Positions 33,707-41,801 of a stretch of 64,000 nucleotides of DNA are shown here, in pieces. This DNA comes from Streptomyces chumphonensis. Its GTDB lineage: Bacteria; Actinomycetota; Actinomycetes; Streptomycetales; Streptomycetaceae. The stretch spans positions 248,001 through 312,000 of the forward strand of contig NZ_JACXYU010000001.1 in the NCBI RefSeq assembly GCF_014779715.1. The letters are read 5' to 3'. Each line of letters starts with the position of its first letter. The first letter of the stretch is position 1. Under the pieces are notes generated by a model. That model was not told the DNA's origin. It worked only from the letters and a program-made list of their open reading frames with translations, and did no database searches. The position numbers and the translations under genes are program-made.

Positions 33707-33931
33707 GTGAAACGTTCCGCACAGCGCAAGCTCGTTCTCATCATCGGCGTGGCCGGAGCCGTCGCGACGGTCGTAGCCCTGCGCGTCGGCCAGTCCCCCG
33801 ACCCCACACCCGCCCCGCCCGGGGACACCTCGACCTCCGAGGTCCGGGAGCACCCCTCAGACGTGGAGGAGTACTGGACGGAGGAGCGCATGAGGGACGC
33901 CGACCCGGCGCCCATGCCGGAGGAGAACTGA
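33707..33931 (+). CDS. Small membrane-anchored protein sharing the protease pro-region motif
   Basis: The 74-residue product has a basic start, one hydrophobic helix (about residues 9-27) and a Pro/Thr-rich tail with YWTEERMRDA at 56-65. The same motif (YWTPERMRDA) stands in the pro-region of the protease encoded 91 nt upstream on the same strand, and the DNA is similar there too. It looks like a shortened duplicate of that N-terminal region without the catalytic domain. The GTG start follows GGGAGG. An accessory or inhibitor role is conceivable but unproven. Confidence 0.65.
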   Translation: MKRSAQRKLVLIIGVAGAVATVVALRVGQSPDPTPAPPGDTSTSEVREHPSDVEEYWTEERMRDADPAPMPEEN

Positions 33932-33959
33932 CCGGAGCGGATCCGCCGGTGGACCCGCG

Positions 33960-34409
33960 TCAGAGCGGGTCCGGGCGGTTCGGGAGCGCGCACTCGGCCC
34001 ACACGGTCTTGCCGGGGCCGACACGGTCGCGCACGCCCCAGCGGGTGGCGAACGCCTCGATGAGGACCAACCCCCGGCCATGGTCCGCGTCCGACACCGG
34101 CACGACGCGCGTCGGCTGAGCCGGGTGCGTGTCCGACACCTCGACCCGGATCACGCCGTCACGGGCGTCCCAGGTCAGGTGCAGCGCGAAGTCCCGCCCC
34201 GGAACACGGCCGTGCAAGGCGGCGTTCGCGGCGAGTTCACCGACGACGAGCGCGACCGCGTCGTGCGGCGGCGTGCCGTACGGGTGTCCCCACGCGGTGA
34301 GCTGATGCGCGACCAGCAGACGGGCGAGACGTGCACCCCGCCGAGTCGCCGAGAAGCGCTGCGCGAAGCTGCGGACCGAGGGAGAGCTGGGCGTGTGAGG
34401 GGCTTGCAT
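33960..34409 (-). CDS. ATP-binding protein (RsbW/SpoIIAB-like HATPase)
   Basis: The 149-residue protein has the GHKL ATPase N-box VALVVGELAANAALHG, the G1 box VEVSDTHPAQP and the G2 box GRGLVLIEAFATRWGV. It belongs to the large Streptomyces family of single-domain anti-sigma-like ATPases. Divergently transcribed next to an XRE/DUF5753 gene and a DUF397 gene, it completes an AbaA-like trio, a grouping tied to development and antibiotic control. The start is probably the ATG at 34409; the long open frame beyond is shadow. No sigma factor partner is adjacent. Confidence 0.85.
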   Translation of the reverse strand: MQAPHTPSSPSVRSFAQRFSATRRGARLARLLVAHQLTAWGHPYGTPPHDAVALVVGELAANAALHGRVPGRDFALHLTWDARDGVIRVEVSDTHPAQPTRVVPVSDADHGRGLVLIEAFATRWGVRDRVGPGKTVWAECALPNRPDPL

Positions 34410-34506
34410 GCGGTTGATGCTGCTGCGGGATGACGCCCCGTCGGCAGGTCCAGCACCCATACAGAATCGCTTGTATCGGTTCACCCGCTGGACTGGGCGC
34501 ATCACT

Positions 34507-34536
34507 GTGCGTGACCATGGATCAGTCGTGCGTGAC
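34507..34536. promoter_or_regulatory. Paired direct repeats GTGCGTGAC, 21 bp apart
   Basis: GTGCGTGAC occurs at 34507-34515 and again at 34528-34536, exactly two helical turns apart, in the 189-nt region between the divergent ATPase and XRE genes. This geometry fits a dimeric regulator binding one face of the DNA, possibly the XRE protein itself. That assignment is inference. Confidence 0.4.
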
Positions 34537-34598
34537 GCAGCACGGGCGACGCACGGTACAGCACGCAACGGGGACCGGCACAGGGGAAGGCGGCTGCG

Positions 34599-35459
34599 AT
34601 GGCGACGGACAACGGCGGTGCGGGCGGAGGTTGCGGCAACGGCGGTGAGCCGGAACTGTCGGACAGCCTCAAGACCTTCGGCGCGGTCCTCAAGGCGCTC
34701 CGGGACGAAGCCCGGCTCACACAGGAGCAGTTCGCTCCCCTGGTCCAGTACTCGGTGGCGTACATCGCCAAGATCGAGCAGGGCAAGCGCTTTCCGCCGA
34801 GAGACCTGCTCGACCGCGTGGAAGCGGTGCTGGGCCCCTCCGCCGCCAGGGTCCTCGCGGCCGCCGCCAAGAGCCTGACCCGCAAGGCGGGCCTGGCGTC
34901 CTGGTTCCGCCAGTGGGCGGGCATCGAGGAAGAAGCGATCTCGCTGTACACGTACGAGTGCCGAGCCATTCCGGGACTGTTGCAGCCTGAGTCCTACATC
35001 CGCGCCGCGTTCGAGCGCCGCCTTCCGCCCCTGTCGGAGGAGCAGGTAGAGCGCCAGGTCGCGACCCGACTGGAGCGACAAAAGCTTCTGACCGAACTGC
35101 CGCACACAGCCTTCAGTTTCATCATCGAGCAGGCTCTCTTGGAACGGCAGATGGGAGGCCCAAGCGTGCAGCGCATGCTGCTTGAGCAGCTCCTGGAAGC
35201 AGGTGTAAGGCGCAACGTCGAGGTCCAGGTAATGCCGCTTCGTCAGTACGATCACGCGGGCATCGACGGTCTCATGTACCTGGCCGAGACCTCGCGCCAT
35301 GAGTGGGTCGGGTACGTCGAAGGTCAGCAGTCCAGCGTTCTCATCACGAACCCCGGCGATGTCAGCGCGATGCTTCAGCGCTATGGCAAGCTACGGTCGC
35401 AGGCCCTCGGCCGCGAAGCCACAGCAAGCCTGCTGGAGCAGATGCGAGGAGCGCTATGA
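34599..35459 (+). CDS. XRE-family regulator with DUF5753 domain (AbaA/WhiJ-like)
   Basis: The 286-residue protein has a helix-turn-helix at about 25-85 (GAVLKALRDEARLTQEQFAPLVQYSVAYIAKIEQGKR) and a C-terminal DUF5753 domain from about 100 (YTYECRAIPGLLQPESYIRA, RQEW-type core, NPGDVSAMLQRYGKLRSQAL). WhiJ-like proteins of this build work with small DUF397 proteins in Streptomyces development. Its TGA overlaps the start of the DUF397 gene (ATGA). The ATG start at 34599 follows AAGGCGG. Confidence 0.92.
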   Translation: MATDNGGAGGGCGNGGEPELSDSLKTFGAVLKALRDEARLTQEQFAPLVQYSVAYIAKIEQGKRFPPRDLLDRVEAVLGPSAARVLAAAAKSLTRKAGLASWFRQWAGIEEEAISLYTYECRAIPGLLQPESYIRAAFERRLPPLSEEQVERQVATRLERQKLLTELPHTAFSFIIEQALLERQMGGPSVQRMLLEQLLEAGVRRNVEVQVMPLRQYDHAGIDGLMYLAETSRHEWVGYVEGQQSSVLITNPGDVSAMLQRYGKLRSQALGREATASLLEQMRGAL

Positions 35460-35647
35460 GTAGCACGGAACTGGCCTGGACCAAAAGCAGCTACAGCGGC
35501 AGCTCCGGCGACAACTGCGTCGAAGTCGCCACCGGGCACGACGCCGTCCACGTCCGGGACTCAAAAGACACCCCACGCGGCCACCTCACCATCTCCCCCG
35601 CCGCATGGACCGCCTTCACCGCACTCGCAACCGACGCACACGTCTGA
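35456..35647 (+). CDS. DUF397-family small protein
   Basis: The 63-residue product matches the DUF397 pattern closely: LAWTKSSYSGSSGDNCVEVA, then VHVRDSKDTPRGHLTISPAAWTAF. These proteins are paired with DUF5753 XRE regulators and appear to modulate them, sometimes described as antitoxin-like. Its start overlaps the regulator stop by 4 bp, so translation is coupled. Confidence 0.93.
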   Translation: MSSTELAWTKSSYSGSSGDNCVEVATGHDAVHVRDSKDTPRGHLTISPAAWTAFTALATDAHV

Positions 35648-35663
35648 CGCGCTCGGGGCCAGG

Positions 35664-35942
35664 TCACGGCGTGAGGTCGAGGACGCGGACGGGTTCGCCG
35701 ACCCACCGGCCGGGAGCGACGGTGGCGACGACCGCCCCGTCGGGGCGTTCCTGCGTCGGCTGGGCCGCGTACCGGCAATGGGCGGCCGCCCAGGTGGCGT
35801 GCCGGGACACGGCCAAGGCAGCCGCGAGGTCCAGGTCGAGCACGGTGACCCCCGGGAGTGCGACGAGGTGTTCCGCCGTGCTAGGGCCGGAGCACGCCAC
35901 ACCGACCTCGGGCAGAAGTGTTTCTTCCCTTTCTCCGGCCAC
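35664..35942 (-). pseudogene. Probable remnant of a PIN-like/hypothetical protein (C-terminal part)
   Basis: An open frame of 92 codons ends in PGRWVGEPVRVLDLTP and contains VLDLDLAAALAVSRHATWAAAHCRYAA. This resembles the C-terminal half of small Streptomyces PIN-like proteins that often sit beside DUF397 or antitoxin genes. The expected N-terminal half with its acidic motif is absent: upstream DNA (35943-36033) is less GC-rich and has stops. I see no convincing ribosome binding site for the ATG at 35942. A short intact gene is possible but less likely. Confidence 0.4.
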
Positions 35943-36033
35943 TCTTGTTATCAGCAGTATCTTTCCGTCTCAGCCGAGAGAGCAGAATCCCGATGAGGTG
36001 GGGCGCACGGCGTTCCGAAACGCGTCGCGGACA

Positions 36034-36792
36034 TCACGAACGACCGCCGGGCGCTCCGAAGGAGTGATCGCCGATCTCCGATCCGGTGGTCCAGGGAATC
36101 CCGCGGGGGCGGTCCAGTGCCTCCAGCAGACGAGCCGTGGCGGAGTCGTCACCGACCGAGCCCTCGCATTCGCGCAGGTAGTCCTCGATGTAGCCCCGCA
36201 GCACGGCCGCGTCGATCGTTTCCGGGGCGGCACCGGCGAATTCGGCATGTGCGTGGAGGACGAGCAGCAACTCGTCCTCCACCCGGGCCAGCCCGGGACC
36301 GAGAGCGGGCTGGAAGTAGGGGAGGTCGAGCACGCGTCCGCCCAGGCGCAGGTAGAACCGGAGCCGTGCCGCCGCGTCACCGTGATCCACCGTCGACCCG
36401 GCGGCCGGGTTCGCAGAGCGCCCCAGGGGGTCGGACACCTCGGCCAGCACGAGGCACGGGTCGTACCACGTGATCCAGTGGCGCAGCGCCTCCCGGAGCA
36501 GCGCCCCGCCGGTGCCGGAGCCGCGCAGGCCCGGCCGCACCGCCAGCCAGGACAGGAGCACGACCCGCCGCTTCGCGTCCCACTCACCGATCGCGGTTCC
36601 CAGCGGTCTGCCGTCCGGGGCGTGGCTGGCGAAGACGGTCGCCGACCCGACGTTCACGAGTTTTCGCAGTTGCGCGGGATCGCCCAGTTCATCGGCCGTG
36701 AACGACGGTTTGAGGATCTCCTGGTAGATGCGGTCGAGTTCGGCTCCGGGGGCGGCGATGTGAGTGATGCGCTGACTTCGGGGCACCTGCAT
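36034..36792 (-). CDS. GNAT-family acetyltransferase-like protein
   Basis: The 252-residue protein has a GNAT core at about 35-185: TVFASHAPDGRPLGTAIGEW, VVLLSWLAVRPGLRGSGTGGALL as the acetyl-CoA binding loop and LRFYLRLGGRVLDLPYFQP as the last strand-helix. A C-terminal tail of about 65 residues has no match I recognise. The ATG follows GGGGGAG at six nt. It is divergent from the membrane-protein/NTPase pair at 36943, sharing a 150-nt promoter region. The substrate is unknown. Confidence 0.8.
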   Translation of the reverse strand: MQVPRSQRITHIAAPGAELDRIYQEILKPSFTADELGDPAQLRKLVNVGSATVFASHAPDGRPLGTAIGEWDAKRRVVLLSWLAVRPGLRGSGTGGALLREALRHWITWYDPCLVLAEVSDPLGRSANPAAGSTVDHGDAAARLRFYLRLGGRVLDLPYFQPALGPGLARVEDELLLVLHAHAEFAGAAPETIDAAVLRGYIEDYLRECEGSVGDDSATARLLEALDRPRGIPWTTGSEIGDHSFGAPGGRS

Positions 36793-36942
36793 GGGTCGCT
36801 CCCCCACTTCTGGAAATGGAGACACGATGGCACAGCCCGCCGACGCCCACAAGAAGTGAGGACTTCCGGGGAGCACTCCTCAATGGCGTGATTCTGACGT
36901 ACTGTCAAATCATCAGCGCAACGGCGAGAGGCGGAAGCACTC

Positions 36943-37452
36943 ATGGCCGGTCTCGAACCCCCGCCCGAGAACATCTCTCCCTCATCCTCCGAAGCCTTTT
37001 CCGCCGAACCTCTCTGGGGAATCCGCCTGCTGGGCCGTGTCGTCAACGGGCTCACCCGGGAACCTCTGCTGCTGTGGGGTTTCGGGACCCTGTTGCTGCT
37101 CAGCACGGTGGTGCAGTTCCTGGGCTCGGCCTTCGCCACCTACGGCTGGCTGTTGCTGGCCGTCTACACCCTGACGACGCTCAGCTGGCTGGCGACCCGG
37201 TCCCGTCCGCGCCGTGATCCGCGCGGACGGGACCGGACACGGCTCTCGGTCCGGGGGAGTCGTGACGTGTCGATCGACGATACGGGGAGTATCCGTGGCA
37301 GAGGCGAGGCGCAGCGTCGTACGCACGTTACGGTCCGTCGTGCGAAGGGTGTTCGCATCACGGGATCGGGGAACATCGGCTCCGCCGACGGTCTCTCGCC
37401 CCCCAAAGGAAGGGAGGGCGCCGACGCCCCCGAGCCGCCCGGAGGATCGTGA
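36943..37452 (+). CDS. Two-helix membrane protein with a C-terminal glycine-rich repeat
   Basis: The 169-residue protein has a polar N-terminus, two predicted membrane helices (about 41-62 and 66-84), a basic stretch and two similar segments about 28 residues apart: SVRGSRDVSIDDTGSI (102-117) and TVRRAKGVRITGSGNI (130-145). The pattern suggests short beta-strand repeats. A related segment occurs inside the large NTPase that follows. Third-position GC is lower over 37300-37400 than in flanking genes. I do not recognise a named family. Confidence 0.7.
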   Translation: MAGLEPPPENISPSSSEAFSAEPLWGIRLLGRVVNGLTREPLLLWGFGTLLLLSTVVQFLGSAFATYGWLLLAVYTLTTLSWLATRSRPRRDPRGRDRTRLSVRGSRDVSIDDTGSIRGRGEAQRRTHVTVRRAKGVRITGSGNIGSADGLSPPKGREGADAPEPPGGS

Positions 37453-37471
37453 TCCACGGGGCGGTGACGAC

Positions 37472-39979
37472 GTGCCCGTGGCGGATGGCGTCCCCGCGGC
37501 CCTGGCCCCCCACCTGCGGACGCTCCTCGCCGCGGCCGAGTCCGGTCGCCCGGCCAGGTTCCACGTCGTCGCCGACAGCGGCTGCGGCAAGACACTCCTG
37601 CTCTCGCAGGCCGCTGCGGCCCTCAACGGGCTCGGCTACCTGACCCTGTTCGTCACCGCGTCCGAACCCGCCTACGGTGCGGACGACACCTCGGGCGGTC
37701 TCGCACGTCTCATGGCGGACAAGGCCGCCTGCCGGCTGCTGATCAGCGCGATGGGCGACGACATCGCGCGGACCCGGGCCTTCTCCCCGCGCGCCGGGCG
37801 CGCCGACCGTGAGTCGACGGCAGGGGCCGCGGACGCCCGGGCCGAGCTGCGCTCCCGGGTCGAGGCCGCCCGCGTCACCGAAGCGCCCGGCCCTCTGTTG
37901 GGCGAGGCCGGCACCACCATCGTCGTGCGGAACTCGACCGGCGTCGTGGTCTCGGGATCGGGCTCGATCGCACCGACGGCCGACCAGACCGCCCAGCTGA
38001 TGACCGACATCGACCGCATGGGCGACAATCTGATCACCGCACTGCGCGGCGTCCCCGAGCACATACCGCTGGCGATCGTGGTGGACGACGTGCACACCCT
38101 CCGTGGAACGAGCGTGGAACCGTGGCTGACCCGGGTGCTCGCGGGAGTCTCCCGGGCCTTCGTCATCCGCGCAGCGCGTCCCGCTCCGGGGCGGGGGGCC
38201 GTCGCCGAGCGGGAACGGGTGATACGGCTGACGCGGATGACCGCCGCGGAGTGCTCCGCGCACGCCGTGAGCGCCCTGGTGGCCGTCGGCTGGCCGAGCC
38301 ACCGGGCGGAACGGGCGGCGGCCACCGTCTACGAAGTGACCCGGGGGCACCCGATCGCTGTCGTCACCTGCTGCGAGATCCTGGCGGCGGCCGACCACGG
38401 CGAGCGGGACCCCGCGACCATCCGCTCGCTGCTGACCGGCGCGGACCCCCACTGGGGAGCGGCGGGCGCCATCGCCACCGTCCGCGACCACGTGGACCGT
38501 TCGGCCCGGGCGCTCCTGGGGCGGCCCGTGGAGCTGTTCGACCAGCTGGTCGTCATGCGACGCTGCCGTCTCCCGCTCCTGGCCGCCGTCCTCCGGGAGC
38601 AGGGGGTCCTCGAAGAGGACGCGGGCCGACTCCACGACTGGCTCACCCAACGCGCGTTCACCACGCTGTTCGACGACGACCCCGACGAGGGCTGGCGCCT
38701 GCACGACTACCTGCGGGAGAACGCCGAACGGCTCCTGGCGGCCGAGGAGCCCAGCCGCCACCAGCAGCTGCACGCGGCCGTCGAGCGGTACTACCGCGGG
38801 GTGCTCAACTTCGACGACCGGGCCGCGTACGCCGATGGTCAGCGCCACGAGGACCCGGCGTGGCAGCGCGAGTCCCTGGAGTGGCTGCACCACGCCGCCC
38901 GACTCGACCGCCGCGACTTCCCCTCGGTCCGCAACGCGATGATCCGGCTCTTCCTGGACGCCTTCTGGTGGTGGGACGCCGAGATCCCCTCGACCTACTG
39001 CGGCGAACTGCTCGCCGCCTACCGCGCCCTCCCCGCTCGACTGGACCTGGAGTGGGTCGACTGGCTCGCCGACTTCCGCACGAGCTACGTACCCGGGCAG
39101 GGCAACCAGATCCCCGGCCGGGACGTCGCGCGCTGGGCGGAGGCCGGAGTCGCGCTGAACAAGCTCTGCGCGAAGCTGGAACTCCGGCGTGAGAGCGATC
39201 CCACCGATCCCGACCTGCGGCGCGTCCACGCCATCACCTGCTTTCTGCGGGGCGACATCGCCTGGTACGGCAGCGACGGCTCGGACGGCTCCCGCACCCG
39301 GGCGGCGGCGTGGTACCGGGCGTGCGCCCGCACCTGCACCGAGCCCGCCTCCCACTGGATCGCCACGTGGGCCCGTTGGGCCGAGGCCACCCTGTGGGTG
39401 GAGGCCGACCCGGCCCACGCGCGCGCTCTCGCCGCCGGGCTCCAGGAGCGCGTCGAGGAGGACGGGGACCGGGAACTCCTCGTCTACCTCATCACCCTGT
39501 ACGCGGAGCTGGCGTGGCGGGAAGGACGGCCGGACGACGCGTTCGACCTCCACACACGAGCCGTGCTGCACGCGTTCGTCTACCAGATCCGGCAGGAGTT
39601 GCTCCGACAGGCGCCCAGCGCCTACTCGCACTCCGTGCTCAGGTCCACGGTCGCCCGTGCCGAGGCGTGCTTCGCGGCCGCGGGCGAGGCGGGGCTGCAC
39701 GACGCGGTGGCCCGTGCGGCGGCACGCGGGCGGGCGTACTTCGCCCCCTACTGGCTGCGTCGGGGGCTTCCGCCGGATCACCCGCACGGCTTTCCGCCGG
39801 GACCCGCCCCCGAGGATCTGGGCTCGACCCGTACCCGCTACGCCGACGACGTCCAATGGGTCATCGACGCGATGGAGGGCGAACTGGGCGCGCCCCTGGA
39901 GGACCCCCTCCGCACGAGCCCCCCGGAGCGGGGGGAGGGGGACGACGGCACGCCCACGGGTCGCAGGCCGCCACCGTGA
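37472..39979 (+). CDS. Large STAND-like P-loop NTPase with helical repeat C-terminus
   Basis: Taken from the GTG at 37472, the protein is 835 residues. It has Walker A ADSGCGKT (34-41), an insert with TIVVRNSTGVVVSGSGSI (149-166), Walker B LAIVVDDVH (200-208), a winged-helix-like region (about 330-430), and a long Trp/Ala-rich helical region resembling TPR-type repeats to the end. This build fits STAND NTPases, which act as switches in signalling or defence. Alternative starts are GTG at 37478 or GTG at 37295; the latter has a good GGGGAG but would overlap the membrane gene by 158 nt and include a TTA codon. Function is unknown. Confidence 0.75.
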   Translation: MPVADGVPAALAPHLRTLLAAAESGRPARFHVVADSGCGKTLLLSQAAAALNGLGYLTLFVTASEPAYGADDTSGGLARLMADKAACRLLISAMGDDIARTRAFSPRAGRADRESTAGAADARAELRSRVEAARVTEAPGPLLGEAGTTIVVRNSTGVVVSGSGSIAPTADQTAQLMTDIDRMGDNLITALRGVPEHIPLAIVVDDVHTLRGTSVEPWLTRVLAGVSRAFVIRAARPAPGRGAVAERERVIRLTRMTAAECSAHAVSALVAVGWPSHRAERAAATVYEVTRGHPIAVVTCCEILAAADHGERDPATIRSLLTGADPHWGAAGAIATVRDHVDRSARALLGRPVELFDQLVVMRRCRLPLLAAVLREQGVLEEDAGRLHDWLTQRAFTTLFDDDPDEGWRLHDYLRENAERLLAAEEPSRHQQLHAAVERYYRGVLNFDDRAAYADGQRHEDPAWQRESLEWLHHAARLDRRDFPSVRNAMIRLFLDAFWWWDAEIPSTYCGELLAAYRALPARLDLEWVDWLADFRTSYVPGQGNQIPGRDVARWAEAGVALNKLCAKLELRRESDPTDPDLRRVHAITCFLRGDIAWYGSDGSDGSRTRAAAWYRACARTCTEPASHWIATWARWAEATLWVEADPAHARALAAGLQERVEEDGDRELLVYLITLYAELAWREGRPDDAFDLHTRAVLHAFVYQIRQELLRQAPSAYSHSVLRSTVARAEACFAAAGEAGLHDAVARAAARGRAYFAPYWLRRGLPPDHPHGFPPGPAPEDLGSTRTRYADDVQWVIDAMEGELGAPLEDPLRTSPPERGEGDDGTPTGRRPPP

Positions 39980-39993
39980 CCACCGGCCGCGGG

Positions 39994-40019
39994 GCGCCTG
40001 CCGCACGCGCGGCGGGCGC
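39994..40019. terminator. Hairpin between convergent NTPase and metallopeptidase-like genes
   Basis: An 11-bp stem with one G-T wobble (39994-40004 with 40009-40019) and a 4-nt loop lies between the two convergent stop codons. It is a reasonable bidirectional terminator, without T-tract. Confidence 0.6.
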
Positions 40020-40041
40020 ACGTGTCCGACGCCCGGCGGGG

Positions 40042-40914
40042 TCAGGTCTCGCAGGCCAGTTCCGCGCCGCAGACCGCGCAGCGGGCGCGCAGGGGCCCGC
40101 GTCCGGTGGGCAGGCGCAGCTGCTGGAAGCAGGTGGGGCAGGCGAAGGAGACGCGCGGCGGGGCGTCGGGGGTGAAGGCGTAGGGCGCGCCGGAGGGGGC
40201 CCGGCCGCGCCGGCGGTCGTGGGCGTAGCGGTGCCGGGCCAGCCGGCCGGCGGCGGCGAGCGGGGGGCGGCGGGCGTCGGCCTCGGCCTCCTTGCGGCCG
40301 GCCGTGTACGCGTCGTACGCCTGGGGGCTGGTGAACCAGGGCGCGGGGTCCTCGGCGAAGACGGCGGCGCGTTTGGCGAGGACGTAGCCGAACTCCTCGG
40401 GGGTGAGGTAGCCGAGCTTCTGGGAGGAGACGGCGTCCTGGCGGAAGGCGTCGAGCAGCAGCCAGCCCGCGCCGAGGTAGGTGGTGACGGTGTCGGTGAG
40501 GATCTCGTTGTCGCGGGTGCCGGGGAAGGTGAGGTCGAGCCGGTGCAGGGCGACGTGCGTGATCTCGTGCGCGAGGGCGGCGCCGATGTCGCGGCGGTGC
40601 TGCTTGAAGCGGGAGTTCAGCTCGATGAAGTACTCGGGTCCGGCTTCGAGCTCGACGGTCGCCGCGTGCTCCATGTCGCGGAATCCGACGATCATCCGGG
40701 CCTGCGGCAGGTGGAGCTGGGCGACGATCGCGGCGGCCACCCGCTGCACGGCGGTGTACAGCTCCTCGTCGGCGTCGATGGCGACGTCCGCCGGTGGCAG
40801 GCCGGCGTCGAACTGGGCGACGCCGTCGGCGGACAGGCGGCGGTAGAGCGCGGTGAGCGCCGCGCGCACGGTGTCCAGGTGCGGGAAGCCGCGTTCGACT
40901 CGGTCAGCGGTCAC
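40042..40914 (-). CDS. HExxH metallopeptidase-like protein with C-terminal zinc ribbon
   Basis: The 290-residue protein has a zincin motif HEITH at 116-120 in AALAHEITHVALHR, followed by NEILTDTVTTYLG, which may give the third ligand. Near the C-terminus a CPTC-N-CAVC pair looks like a zinc ribbon. There is no signal peptide, so it is probably cytoplasmic. It is not a member of a family I can name; a protease or a catalytically inactive scaffold are both possible. Start is the GTG at 40914, with a weak ribosome binding site. Its stop faces the large NTPase. Confidence 0.7.
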   Translation of the reverse strand: MTADRVERGFPHLDTVRAALTALYRRLSADGVAQFDAGLPPADVAIDADEELYTAVQRVAAAIVAQLHLPQARMIVGFRDMEHAATVELEAGPEYFIELNSRFKQHRRDIGAALAHEITHVALHRLDLTFPGTRDNEILTDTVTTYLGAGWLLLDAFRQDAVSSQKLGYLTPEEFGYVLAKRAAVFAEDPAPWFTSPQAYDAYTAGRKEAEADARRPPLAAAGRLARHRYAHDRRRGRAPSGAPYAFTPDAPPRVSFACPTCFQQLRLPTGRGPLRARCAVCGAELACET

Positions 40915-40943
40915 GCCGTCAACTGTAGTGCGGCCGTCGGTGT

Positions 40944-41801
40944 TCAGCCCTTGACGGCGCCCGCCGCGAGCCCGCCGGACAGGCGGCGCTGGGCGAGCAC
41001 GAAGAAGACGAGGACGGGCAGGGTGATGAGGGTGGAGCCGGCCATGACCGGTCCCCAGTCGTTGCCGTGCTGGCCGAAGAAGCGGTGGAGCCCGACGGCG
41101 GCGGTGAACTTGGCGTCGTCCTGGAGGAAGGTGAAGGCGAAGACGAACTCGTTCCAGGCGACGATGAAGGAGAAGACGCTGGTCGCGACCAGGCCGGGGG
41201 CGACCAGGGGCAGCAGCACCGAGCGGAACATGCGCGGCCACGTGCAGCCGTCGAGGTAGGCGGCCTCCTCCACCTCCTGCGGGACGGCCGCCACGAAGCC
41301 GCGCAGCATCCAGATCGCGAACGGCAGCGAGAACGCCAGGTAGACGACGGTCAGGCCGAGGAGGCTGTTGAGCATCTGGAGGTTGCGCATCTGCACGAAC
41401 AGCGGGATGACGAGGGCCTCCAGCGGCACCATCTGGACGATGAGCACCATGACGAGGACGGCCGTGCGGAGCCGGAAGGTGTGCCGGGCGACGGCGACGG
41501 CGGCCAGCAGGGCGAGGAGCCCGGCGAGGAGGATCGTCCCGGCGCCGACGAGGGCCGAGTTGAGCAGGAAGCGGCCGAAGCCGCCCTCGTCGAGGACGAA
41601 GCGGAAGTGGTCCCAGGTGACGCCGGAGGGCAGCGGGTCGGCGCCCCGGGTGTTGGCGCCGGGGTCGAGGGCGGAGGTCACCATCCAGTAGACGGGCAAG
41701 ACGGTGAAGGCGAGCAGGGCGGCGGTGGCGACGGCCGTCCCGACGCGGCCGGGGCGGCCGGGGCGGGTCGGGCTGACCGGACGCGCCGGGTTCGCGGTCA
41801 C
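40944..41801 (-). CDS. Sugar ABC transporter permease (MalG-like)
   Basis: The 285-residue, six-helix protein has the MalG-type signature around EEVEEAAYLDGCTWPRMFRSVLLPL and the start LLAFTVLPVYWMVTSALDP. It makes the inner-membrane channel for an oligosaccharide importer with the preceding MalF-like subunit, whose stop it overlaps by 4 bp. It is the last gene of a three-gene unit with no ATPase gene, as in many actinomycete sugar importers. Confidence 0.92.
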   Translation of the reverse strand: MTANPARPVSPTRPGRPGRVGTAVATAALLAFTVLPVYWMVTSALDPGANTRGADPLPSGVTWDHFRFVLDEGGFGRFLLNSALVGAGTILLAGLLALLAAVAVARHTFRLRTAVLVMVLIVQMVPLEALVIPLFVQMRNLQMLNSLLGLTVVYLAFSLPFAIWMLRGFVAAVPQEVEEAAYLDGCTWPRMFRSVLLPLVAPGLVATSVFSFIVAWNEFVFAFTFLQDDAKFTAAVGLHRFFGQHGNDWGPVMAGSTLITLPVLVFFVLAQRRLSGGLAAGAVKG

